Shown here one piece after another: positions 53,471 to 62,500 of a stretch of DNA of 64,000 nt. The DNA comes from Shinella sp032095155 (lineage in GTDB: Bacteria > Pseudomonadota > Alphaproteobacteria > Rhizobiales > Rhizobiaceae). The number at the start of each line of letters is the position of its first letter. Within the stretch, counting starts at the first letter, position 1. The notes under the pieces are model-generated. The model had not been told where the DNA came from and did no database searches. It saw only the letters and a program-made list of their open reading frames with translations. The translations under genes were made by a program, and so were the position numbers. The stretch lies in the NCBI RefSeq assembly GCF_049199905.1, contig NZ_JBLZPK010000019.1, positions 1-64,000 of the forward strand. The letters are read 5' to 3'.

Positions 53471-53516
53471 TGTTGAGACTGCGAGCGTGCAGACGCTCGC
53501 AGTCGTCCTCTCAACA
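53471..53516 (+). promoter_or_regulatory. Long two-part stem-loop after binding-protein gene
   Basis: An inner perfect 12-bp stem (GACTGCGAGCGT 53477-53488 with ACGCTCGCAGTC 53493-53504, loop GCAG) is enclosed by outer arms TGTTGAGA (53471-53478) and TCTCAACA (53509-53516). The end of the outer arm abuts the ribosome-binding AGGAG of the ATPase gene, so folding could also limit its translation. Confidence 0.75.
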
Positions 53517-53525
53517 GGAGTTTCC

Positions 53526-55064
53526 ATGACACTGGACCCTTTGCTGAGCTTTGCCGTGCAAGGTGTGACACGCCGGTTTCCGGGCGTTCTGGCCGTCGAT
53601 TCCGTTGATCTCGACGTCCGTAAGGGCGAGATACATGGCCTGATCGGCAAGAATGGCGCGGGAAAGTCCGTGCTCGTTTCCCTGGTGGCCGGATTGCTCG
53701 CACCGAGCCAGGGGCAGATCGTCACCGATCGGGGTGCTCTGACGCCGTCGCAATCCGGGCCCTCGCGAGCCAAGAAACTCGGTATTGCGCTCGTCACCCA
53801 GGAACCGGCCTTTGCTGCTGACCTTTCGGTCGCGGACAATCTCTTCATGGGCCGTCATCCGGGCGGTCGTCTGAATTTCCTGTCACCCGCCATAACGCGC
53901 CGGCAGTCGGCCGACGTGATCGGGCAGCTCGGCCTGCGGGCCCGGCCGGAAGACCGCATGGGCGACCTCCCGCTTGAAACCCAGCAACTTTTGGCGTTCG
54001 GTCGGGCCGTCTTCATCGAAAAGGCGCGCACCATCCTATTGGACGAGATCACCGCGTCCCTGACCAGCGAGCGCAAGGAAAGCCTCCTGCGCCTTCTGCG
54101 CCGGTTGATCACCGACCAGCCCGACCTGTCCTTCACCCTGATCTCGCACCATGTCAGCGAAGTCATGGGATTTACCGACCGCGTTTCGGTGATGCGCGAT
54201 GGCGAGCGTGTCGCGACGCTGGAGACGGCGAAGACGACCGGTAGGGAACTGGCCGACTGGATCGTCGGCGATGTTGCCCGCACCGAGATCAATTATACCG
54301 ACCAGCCCGAATTTTCAGCCGCACCGGTTCTGACGGTGCAGGCGCTGAAGGCCGGGCGCTCGCTCGCGCATCTGGATTTCCAGCTGCACCGCGGTGAGGT
54401 GCTGGGCTTCGCCGGGCTGGAAGGCTCCGGCAAGGATGCGGCCATCGAGGCGCTCTACGGATTGGTCCCGAACTATAGCGGATCGATCGCGATGGACGGT
54501 AAGGCCGTGCATCTGAAGAGCCCCAAGGCAGCACAGACGGCCGGCGTTTCCTTCCTGCCCAAGCACCGCGAGGAGCAGGCGGTGATCCAGAACCGCTCGG
54601 TGCTGGAAAACGCGATAATCGCCGGGCTTCCCGTGCTCACGAACCGGCTGGGCTTCGTGCGCCGCGCCGAATGCGAAGCCGTTGCGCGATCCATCGTCAC
54701 GCGCCTCAAGGTCAAGACGCCGGGTCTCGACGTGCCCATCGACGGCCTGTCGGGCGGCAACAAGCAGAAGATCCTGCTCGGACGCCTGTCGCTGACGGCG
54801 CCGCGATTGGTGCTGCTGAACGAGCCGACGCGGGGCGTGGATATCTCCGCCAAGCCGGACATTCTCAAGATGATCCGGGAGGACCTGTCGCGGGACGCGG
54901 GCGTCATCATGATCTCGGAAAGCGAGGAAGAGCTGGCCGAGATCTGCGACAGGATTCTGATCTTCTATCAGGGACGGGTGGTTCGGGAATTGAAGCGCGG
55001 CAGACCGGGTTTCGATGTCGATACAATCTACAAGGCGATACAGGGTGTTGAGGTGCCGGCATGA
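53526..55064 (+). CDS. Sugar ABC transporter ATP-binding protein with divergent motifs
   Basis: A 512-residue double ATPase of the ribose class. Domain one has Walker A GKNGAGKSV (Val where Thr is usual), a degenerate signature LPLETQQLLAFG and Walker B TILLDEITASL (Ile replaces Pro). Domain two has a degenerate Walker A GLEGSGKDA, the signature LSGGNKQKILLG and Walker B LVLLNEPTRGVD with Asn for the first Asp. Compared with the two other ATPases in this window it is clearly less canonical, yet the frame is intact. The start at 53526 follows AGGAGTTTCC. It probably still powers import with a single permease. Confidence 0.88.
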   Translation: MTLDPLLSFAVQGVTRRFPGVLAVDSVDLDVRKGEIHGLIGKNGAGKSVLVSLVAGLLAPSQGQIVTDRGALTPSQSGPSRAKKLGIALVTQEPAFAADLSVADNLFMGRHPGGRLNFLSPAITRRQSADVIGQLGLRARPEDRMGDLPLETQQLLAFGRAVFIEKARTILLDEITASLTSERKESLLRLLRRLITDQPDLSFTLISHHVSEVMGFTDRVSVMRDGERVATLETAKTTGRELADWIVGDVARTEINYTDQPEFSAAPVLTVQALKAGRSLAHLDFQLHRGEVLGFAGLEGSGKDAAIEALYGLVPNYSGSIAMDGKAVHLKSPKAAQTAGVSFLPKHREEQAVIQNRSVLENAIIAGLPVLTNRLGFVRRAECEAVARSIVTRLKVKTPGLDVPIDGLSGGNKQKILLGRLSLTAPRLVLLNEPTRGVDISAKPDILKMIREDLSRDAGVIMISESEEELAEICDRILIFYQGRVVRELKRGRPGFDVDTIYKAIQGVEVPA

Positions 55065-56035
55065 CTTCGGTGAACAAATTCATTTTTCTCGTTCTGGAAA
55101 AGCATCTGATCTGGGCCCTGCTTGCGCTGTTGTGTCTGGCCGGGCTGGCGGTTCCGGGCTTTCTGTCGGCGCGCAACATTCTGAACGTCATGTGGGCGGC
55201 AGCCCCGCTCGGCTGCATGGTGCTCGGACTGTTCTTTGTCCTCCTGACCGCGAATGTGGACCTGTCGCTTGAATCGACCTTCGCATTGGCGCCGGCACTG
55301 GCGATCGTCCTGTTCTTCCAGAGCCTCTCCCTGGAGAGCTACCCCATCCTCGCCGTGCTCGCTACGCTGCTGTTTGGCGCGCTGGCAGGACTGGTGAACG
55401 GCGTCTTTTCCGTCAAGCTTCGCGTTAGCTCCTTCCTCGTCAGCCTCGGCACGATGCTGCTGATGCGCGGCATCGTGGTCTACCTGATCCCGGAGGGGAT
55501 CTATTATCTGCCCGAGGGTTATGTCTATCTCGGCTCGGCAAAGCTGTTCGGCATCCTGCCGGTGGCCGTGCTGGTCTGGATCGCGATCTTCCTCGTCGCC
55601 TGGCTGCTGATCGATCGCCACCGCCTCGGCAAGGATATTCTCGCGCTCGGCAACAATGAGCATGCCGCTTTCGTGGCCGGCGTGAACATCGAGCGGACGA
55701 AGATCGTCTGCTTCGTTATCGCCGGTTTCCTGGCCTCGCTCGGCGGCCTGCTCGAAGTCGGCCGTCTGGAATCCGTCGTGGCCGATATGGGGCAGGGCGA
55801 TATCATGATGGTCTTTGCCGGCACCATTCTCGGCGGTACGGCCATGACCGGCGGCAAGGGCAACGTCGGTGGCGTCTTCGCGGCTGTGCTGGTGATTTCG
55901 ATCATCGAAAACCTCATGAACCTGCACGGTGTGCCGCCCTCGATCCGGCAGGTCGTCTTCGGTGCCGTGCTTCTGGTGGCGATCTACCTGGCGAGCCTGC
56001 AGGAGAGGTTGCGCCACGCACGGCTGGAATCCTGA
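55061..56035 (+). CDS. Sugar ABC transporter permease, RbsC class
   Basis: A 324-residue membrane protein overlapping the ATPase stop by 4 bases. Motifs are LTANVDLSLESTFALAP, GALAGLVNGVFSVKL, SSFLVSLGTMLLMRG and ILGGTAMTGGKGNVGG. The conserved GGIDLS of RbsC is ANVDLS here. It should form a homodimeric channel. It is followed after one base by the kinase gene. Confidence 0.91.
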   Translation: MTSVNKFIFLVLEKHLIWALLALLCLAGLAVPGFLSARNILNVMWAAAPLGCMVLGLFFVLLTANVDLSLESTFALAPALAIVLFFQSLSLESYPILAVLATLLFGALAGLVNGVFSVKLRVSSFLVSLGTMLLMRGIVVYLIPEGIYYLPEGYVYLGSAKLFGILPVAVLVWIAIFLVAWLLIDRHRLGKDILALGNNEHAAFVAGVNIERTKIVCFVIAGFLASLGGLLEVGRLESVVADMGQGDIMMVFAGTILGGTAMTGGKGNVGGVFAAVLVISIIENLMNLHGVPPSIRQVVFGAVLLVAIYLASLQERLRHARLES

Positions 56036-56036
56036 C

Positions 56037-57539
56037 ATGACGGCGTATCTTCTGGGACTGGATAGCGGTCTGACGGTCACCAAGGCCGTGGTCTTCCGGG
56101 ACGATGGAACGGTCGTGGCGCTTGCCCGGCGCGAGATCGCGCAGATCAAGGCCATGCCCCGTCATGTCGAGCGGGATATGGCAGGCCATTGGAAAGCCTC
56201 CGCCGCGGCTATTCGCGAGGCACTGGACCGGGCAAGCGCGAGCGAGGGCATCGAGGTTCGTCCGGTCGCCGTTTCGGTGGCGGGGCATGGCGACGGGCTC
56301 TACCTGCTCGACCGCGCCGGTGCGCCGCTCGGCCTTGCAGCCACGTCGCTCGACAGTCGGGCGCAGGCATTGCTGCGGCGCTGGGACGAGACGGGCGGGT
56401 CGGCGCGGGCGCTGGACCTGACCGGGCAGCGTCCCTTTCCGTCATCCCCGGCGCCCCTGCTTGCCTATCTGCGGGAAGAGGAGCCGGAACGGTACGGACG
56501 TATCGCCGCCATCCTGTCCTGCAAGGATTGGCTGCGTTTTTGCCTGACCGGCAAGGTGGCAACCGATTTCACCGAAGCCAGTGTCGCCTTCACCGATATA
56601 CGAACGCAGCGCTACAGCGACGAGGCGCTCGACCTTTTCGGCCTCGGCGCCATAGCCGCCGCGCTGCCGGACGTCATCATGCCGGGTGACATTGCGGGAC
56701 ATATCACCCAAGAGGCTGCGCAAGCCACGGGTCTTGCCGTCGGCACGCCCGTTGCGGCGGGTCTGCACGACGTGACCGCCTGCGCGGTCGGGTCTGGCGT
56801 TTCGGAAGCCGGAACGATCGCGGTGATCGCGGGAACCTATTCGATCAACGAAATGCTGGTCGATGCCCCAAAAACCTCGATCGGATGGAATGCGCGTAAC
56901 GGATTGCGTCCGGGGCAATGGATGAACATGTCAGTTTCGCCCGCTTCCAGCGCCAATCTCGATTGGTTCGTTCATATAGCTGCACGGGACGCGCTGGCGG
57001 GTGGGGATCCCTTCGCCATGCTGCAAGCCGAACTGGATGCCATCGCCAATGATCCATCCGACATCATCTATCTTCCCTATCTCTACGGCTCTCCGCATGC
57101 CGAGGACGTGCCGGCGGCCTTTCTCGGGCTGCGGGGCTGGCATGGACGTGGCCATATGCTGCGCGCTGTCGCCGAGGGCATCGTCTTCAATCATCGGCAT
57201 CACATCGATCTGATCGACCCGCAGGGGGAGGTCGGCCGCGTGCGTCTGACGGGCGGAAGCAGCCGCAATCCCTTTTTCGGCCAACTCTTCGCCGATGCGC
57301 TGAACCGCCGCGTCGAGGTGCCGGAAATGCCCGAAGCCGGTGCGCTTGGGGCAGCCATCGCCGCAGGGATCGCCGTGGGCGTCTATAGCGGTTGGGAGGA
57401 GGCGGGTCGGCGCACGACGCCGCAATTGCGCATCTATCACCCCGGCGATGCCGTCGCGAAACTTGATACCGGCTATGGCAGATATTGCGACGCGATCGAC
57501 ACGATCATGAAACGGCATGAAGAGAAGACAGCCCCATGA
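56037..57539 (+). CDS. FGGY-family carbohydrate kinase, L-xylulokinase/EryA-like
   Basis: A 500-residue kinase starting MTAYLLGLDSGLTVTKAVVF. The FGGY landmarks VSVAGHGDGLYLLDRAG, VIAGTYSINEML, SPASSANLDWFV and RLTGGSSRNPFFGQLFADAL are in the order seen in LyxK. It also resembles polyol kinases such as erythritol kinase EryA. Its direct overlap with a GlpD-like flavoenzyme is the arrangement of polyol-phosphate pathways (EryA with EryB), so a polyol or a ketose could be the substrate. The longer frame from 55929 is rejected as it lies in the permease. Confidence 0.87.
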   Translation: MTAYLLGLDSGLTVTKAVVFRDDGTVVALARREIAQIKAMPRHVERDMAGHWKASAAAIREALDRASASEGIEVRPVAVSVAGHGDGLYLLDRAGAPLGLAATSLDSRAQALLRRWDETGGSARALDLTGQRPFPSSPAPLLAYLREEEPERYGRIAAILSCKDWLRFCLTGKVATDFTEASVAFTDIRTQRYSDEALDLFGLGAIAAALPDVIMPGDIAGHITQEAAQATGLAVGTPVAAGLHDVTACAVGSGVSEAGTIAVIAGTYSINEMLVDAPKTSIGWNARNGLRPGQWMNMSVSPASSANLDWFVHIAARDALAGGDPFAMLQAELDAIANDPSDIIYLPYLYGSPHAEDVPAAFLGLRGWHGRGHMLRAVAEGIVFNHRHHIDLIDPQGEVGRVRLTGGSSRNPFFGQLFADALNRRVEVPEMPEAGALGAAIAAGIAVGVYSGWEEAGRRTTPQLRIYHPGDAVAKLDTGYGRYCDAIDTIMKRHEEKTAP

Positions 57540-59269
57540 CTGGAACCGTGACCACCCGTGGAGCCCAGCTGGAGGCCTTGCGCCGGATTGGGCATATCCC
57601 GGTCCTGATCGTCGGCGGTGGTATCAACGGCATGGGTACTTTCCGCGATCTCAGCCTGCAGGGCGTCGATTGCATCCTTGTCGAGCAGGGCGACTTCTGC
57701 TGTGGCGCCAGCCGCGCACCGTCACGTATGATTCATGGCGGGCTTAAATATCTGGAAACGGGCGAATTCCGGCTTGTCCGGGAATCCGCAGCCGAGCGCA
57801 ACCGGCTGCTGTGCAACGCCGCGCACTATGTCAGTCCCTTGGAAATGATCATTCCGATCTATTCATGGTTCGGCGGGATCGTGCCGGCGTTGCGCAAGTT
57901 TCTGGGTATGCCGGCCAAGATCACGGAACGCGGCGCGCTAGTCATCAAGCTCGGCCTGTGGCTGTACGATCTCTACGGTGCGCTGAACCGTGTCATGCCC
58001 CGCCATCGCATGATCGCGCGCCAGGATATTCTGCGTGAAATCCCCGATCTCGATCCCTCCCTGAAGATCGCCGCCTCCTACTACGATGCCTGGATTACTT
58101 CGCCGGAGCGACTTGTCGTCGAACTGGCGCTCGACGGCATGGCGGCCAATCCCGGTAACATCGCTTTGAACCATCTGCGTTTCAGCGGGGTGACGGGTAA
58201 TAAGGTCGAATTGCGGGACGTCGAAAGCGGCGAGATTTTCACGCTGACCTGCGACGTGCTGGTCAATGCCGCCGGCGCATGGATCGACCGGGTCAACGCC
58301 ACCGCGTCCGCGTCGCGCAGGATGATCGGCGGCACCAAAGGCAGCCATCTGATGCTTGACCTGCCGGCACTGGCTGAAACCCTGCATGGCCGGATGATCT
58401 ATTTCGAGGCCGATGGCGGGCGTATCTGCATCCTGTCAAATTTCATGGGACATGTGCTGCTCGGTTCCACCGACATACCGGTCGATGATCCCGATGGTGT
58501 GGTCTGCGACGACGACGAGGTGGATTATCTTCTCGGGGCATTCCGCCGGCTCTTCCCTGAGGTTCCCGTCGACCGGTCAAGCATCTTCTTCAGCTATGCC
58601 GGTGTCCGTCCCCTGCCGGCCAATGACGCGAGCGATCTCGGCGCGGTCAGCCGGGATCATTCCATGCCCGAACTTCCTCCGGAAGGAGAAAGACAGTTTC
58701 CGATCCTTTCGCTGGTCGGAGGGAAATGGACGACTTTCCGCGCCTTCTCCGCCGAGGCGACCGATAAAATCCTCGGACATCTGGGCAAGCGTCGCTCGTC
58801 GTCTACGGTCGATGTCCCGATCGGCGGTGGCGCAGGTCTTTCGCAGGCAGCTGCTACGACGGAAAAACTGCTATCAGCCATCGTGAGGGATCACGGACTT
58901 TCCCGGCACAGAGCGCACCAGCTCGTCGCCCGCTATGGCGCGCGTGCAAAACTTTTGGCGCCAGCGCTGGCCTCAGGGGAAACGGTTCTCGCATCCTTAC
59001 CCGAGTTCTCCCGGGAGGAGATCGCTTTCATCTGTGAAACGGAATTGGTCCTGCACGCCGAAGACTTCCTCTTCGGCCGCACCTCTGTTTTCCTGGAACG
59101 CCCGCTTGACCATGCGGCACTGAATGAGCTGGTCACCGCAATCGGCTCAGTCCGCCATTGGGATGATGCGCATCGTGCGATGGAACTTGAGCGGCTGATA
59201 GAGCGATACCGCAAAATCCATAGAGTGGACGTCTCCGCCCGACAGAACCCAAGGCCGCTATTTGTCTAG
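57536..59269 (+). CDS. FAD-dependent polyol-phosphate dehydrogenase, GlpD-like
   Basis: A 577-residue flavoprotein. The FAD motif LIVGGGINGMGTFRDLSLQG is at about residues 23-42, followed by CCGASRAPSRMIHGGLKYLE, VNAAGAWIDRV and LVGGKWTTFRAFSAEATD. These are the signatures of glycerol-3-phosphate dehydrogenase GlpD and erythritol-phosphate dehydrogenase EryB. It would oxidise a polyol phosphate to a keto phosphate and pass electrons to the quinone pool at the membrane. It starts inside the kinase stop (ATGA overlap) and is the last gene of the LsrF operon. Confidence 0.88.
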   Translation: MTGTVTTRGAQLEALRRIGHIPVLIVGGGINGMGTFRDLSLQGVDCILVEQGDFCCGASRAPSRMIHGGLKYLETGEFRLVRESAAERNRLLCNAAHYVSPLEMIIPIYSWFGGIVPALRKFLGMPAKITERGALVIKLGLWLYDLYGALNRVMPRHRMIARQDILREIPDLDPSLKIAASYYDAWITSPERLVVELALDGMAANPGNIALNHLRFSGVTGNKVELRDVESGEIFTLTCDVLVNAAGAWIDRVNATASASRRMIGGTKGSHLMLDLPALAETLHGRMIYFEADGGRICILSNFMGHVLLGSTDIPVDDPDGVVCDDDEVDYLLGAFRRLFPEVPVDRSSIFFSYAGVRPLPANDASDLGAVSRDHSMPELPPEGERQFPILSLVGGKWTTFRAFSAEATDKILGHLGKRRSSSTVDVPIGGGAGLSQAAATTEKLLSAIVRDHGLSRHRAHQLVARYGARAKLLAPALASGETVLASLPEFSREEIAFICETELVLHAEDFLFGRTSVFLERPLDHAALNELVTAIGSVRHWDDAHRAMELERLIERYRKIHRVDVSARQNPRPLFV

Positions 59270-59551
59270 GTTCAAAAGGGAAATCTGTATTGCGGCTGTG
59301 ACGGCGTGCGTGGTCGTGGCGCTCCCGTGACGGACTTACTCAATACTGCGTCCTTCCAGTCTCGCGAAAGGATCGCACTATCAAACCGTAGGATCAAACA
59401 CCCAGAATAACCAGTTCGGAACTGGAGGCCGGTTAATATGCCAGTGTTGAATAACACTCCCCTGATTTACCACCGATTAACCAAAAATATGTTCTAATTC
59501 AGGGAGTTTTGGTTTTGCGTCCATCTAAATTTGCTCTCACGGAGAAGGACG
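59270..59551. promoter_or_regulatory. Promoter region of the autotransporter gene
   Basis: A 282-base gap. It contains the palindrome CCAGTTCGGAACTGG at 59411-59425 and a small stem AGTGTT / AACACT at 59443-59458. AT-rich sequence follows (59462-59500). These could be regulator sites for the adhesin gene. No clear U-run terminator for the upstream operon is seen. Confidence 0.4.
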
Positions 59552-62500
59552 ATGCGCAAATTCCAGGGTTCATCGAGAAGCCCAGAATTCCTTTCAGTTG
59601 CTCCGATTCGCGGGGTTTCTTTTCATCCATCGCCGATCCGGGCGGCTGGCACGCAGTTCTTGTCGTCAAACTCATCCACGCGGGTGCGAGCTGGGTACGA
59701 TCCAGTTGCCAGATGGCATAATTCGCTGCTGCCACGCGTTGCGTTACTTGGCTGCCTAATGGCTGGCACCGCATACCCTGCATTGGCGCAGACTGCCTGG
59801 ACCGGAGCATCCGGGAACGACGACTGGTTCGATGCCGGAAACTGGGACACCTCGGCCGTGCCGGACGCATCCACGTCTATCGAAGTCAATCCTGGTAACG
59901 CCATCATTTCCGGCAACGCTGCCGAAGGCGACAATGTTAGCATACGATCTGGCGGCACGGTGACCGTGACGGGGACGGGGTCCACGTTGACGACCACGGA
60001 AACCCGTACGGATGGCGGGACGTTCAATATCGAAAACGGCGGTCTGGTCACCAACGGAAGCGGCATTGTCGACGGTGTTGTCACCGTGTCGGGGGTTGAT
60101 GGTAGCGGGAATGCATCGACCTGGACCAACAACAGCTATTTCGTGGTTGGTGAAGGTGCCACCGGTACACTGAATATCCTCGATGGCGGCAAGGTTGTCG
60201 TAAAAACGGATGCCGTTCTTGGGCAATCTCACCACGTCGGCGCGCTGGTTTCCGGAAACGGTTCATCCTGGGAAAATACCGGACGGCTGACCATCGATGA
60301 TGGAAGTTTACGGATTGAGGATGGTGGGCATGTTTCAAATACCGAGGCTATTATTGGCAGTTCCAGTGCCGCGGATGTGATTGTCACCGGCGCAGCCTCG
60401 ACATGGGGCAATTCAGGACAACTTACCGTCGGCAGTTATGCTGCAGGTACTATGCGGGTCGAAGACGGCGCCACCGTCACGAGTTCCCAGGGCTATGTGG
60501 GAGCCGGTGCCGGCAGCGTCGGAACCGTTACAGTGACGGGAAGCAATTCGAGCTGGGAGGTCACGGACTTCAACCTCAACCTGGGTAATTTCGGTGTAGG
60601 TTCGATGACGATCGAAGACGGGGCGCGCGTTTTCGCAAAGCGGGGCCTTGACCTCGGAGTTTCAGCGACAGATGCGAGCGGGACGCTGAACATCAACGGC
60701 ACGCCTGGGGCTCGCGGGATTCTCGAAACGAGTGGATTCCGCGGTGGCATCGGAATTGCGGATCTGACAATTGATGGCGGCATTGTGCGTGCCATTGATG
60801 ATAAGGCCTCGTTCTTTTCCAACTATGGCGCTCAGCAGGTGAAGCTTGGCGCTGGTGGTGGAATCATCGACACGAATGGCCACGATATCGGCATCGCTCC
60901 TGTAATCGCCGGCGTGGGTGGTTTGACCAAGAACGGTTTGGGCACATTGACCCTGACTGGCGAGAACATCTACGGCGGCGGCACCACGATCGTCGACGGC
61001 ACGTTGCAGCTCGGCGACGGGGGAACGACGGGTTCGATCCTTGGCGACATCACCGACAACGGCATTCTGGCCTTCAACCGCGCGGATGTTGTGACATTCG
61101 ACGGCGTCATCTCGGGCAATGGAGCGGTTGAGCAGGTCGGTTCGGGTACCACGATCCTGACGGCAGACAACAGCTATACCGGCGGCACCACGATCACGGC
61201 CGGCACGTTGCAACTGGGTGATGGCGGCACGACCGGCGGCATCCTCGGAGACGTCGCCAACGACGGTGTGCTGGCATTCAACCGCTCGGACAATGTGATT
61301 TTTTCTGGCCTGATCTCGGGCAACGGCGGGATTGAACAGGCCGGCACGGGCAAAACGACACTGACCGCTGACAATACCTTTGAAGGCAACACCAAGATCG
61401 CCACCGGCACGTTGCAACTGGGTGATGGCGGTACCACGGGCTCCGTCGCCGGGGATGTTGCAAACGACGGTACGCTGGTCTTTGATCGATCCAACACCGT
61501 AGTGTTCGACGGCGTCATCTCTGGCAGCGGAATCATGGTCAAGAATGGTGCCGGCGTGCTCGAACTGACCGCGAACAACAGCTACGGCGGCGCGACCACC
61601 GTGAATACCGGCAAGCTGCTGGTCAACGGCGACCAGAGTGCGGCGACCGGACTGACCACTGTGAACAGCGGCGCCACCCTCGGCGGCAGCGGCACACTCG
61701 GCGGCGACGTAACGATCGCGGATGGTGCTATCCTGGCGCCGGGCAACAGTCCCGGCACCTTGACGGTCAACGGCAACCTGTCGCTCGCCAGCGGGGCGAC
61801 ATTGGACTACCAATTCGGCGAAGCAGGCTTGGCCGGCGGGGCGCTCAACGACTTGGTCAACGTCGGTGGCGACCTGATCCTGGACGGGACGCTCAATGTG
61901 TCCGTGTCGTCCGGCGGCACCTTCGGTAGCGGCATTTACCGAGTGTTCAACTACGACGGTACGCTTACCGACAACGGACTCGAACTCGGTACGATGCCGT
62001 TTGGCAGCGACACCGTCGTGCAGACATCAGTCAATCATCAGGTAAACTTGATCAACACGGCAGGGCTGGACCTGAATTTCTGGGACGGTGATGCCGGCCC
62101 AAAGAACGACGGGACGATCAATGGTGGCGACGGCACCTGGCACGTTGGTGGCGCCGACGACAACTGGACCGAGACAACCGGGACGATCAATGCGCCCTAT
62201 CAGAACGGCAGCTTCGCCGTCTTTGCCGGCGCGTCCGGCACGGTGACGGTGGACAATAGCGGCGGTGCCGTGAAAGTTGCAGGTATGCAGTTTGCCACCG
62301 ATGGCTATGTGATCACTGGCGATGCGCTGACGCTCGTCGGGCCGCAGGTGACGGTCCGCGTCGGCGACGGAACGGCGACAGGTTCAGGGTACACCGCCAC
62401 CATCGACACGGAACTGACCGGCACCAGCCAACTCGTCAAGACCGATCTCGGCACGCTCGTGCTGCGCGGCACGAACACTTATACCGGCGGCACAGCGATT

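Noticed and set aside
60662..61813. Long minus-strand frames opposite the autotransporter
   Set aside because: They mirror the Gly/Thr repeats of the passenger. The plus-strand frame has a leader, beta-helix motifs and barrel, and continues without a stop.
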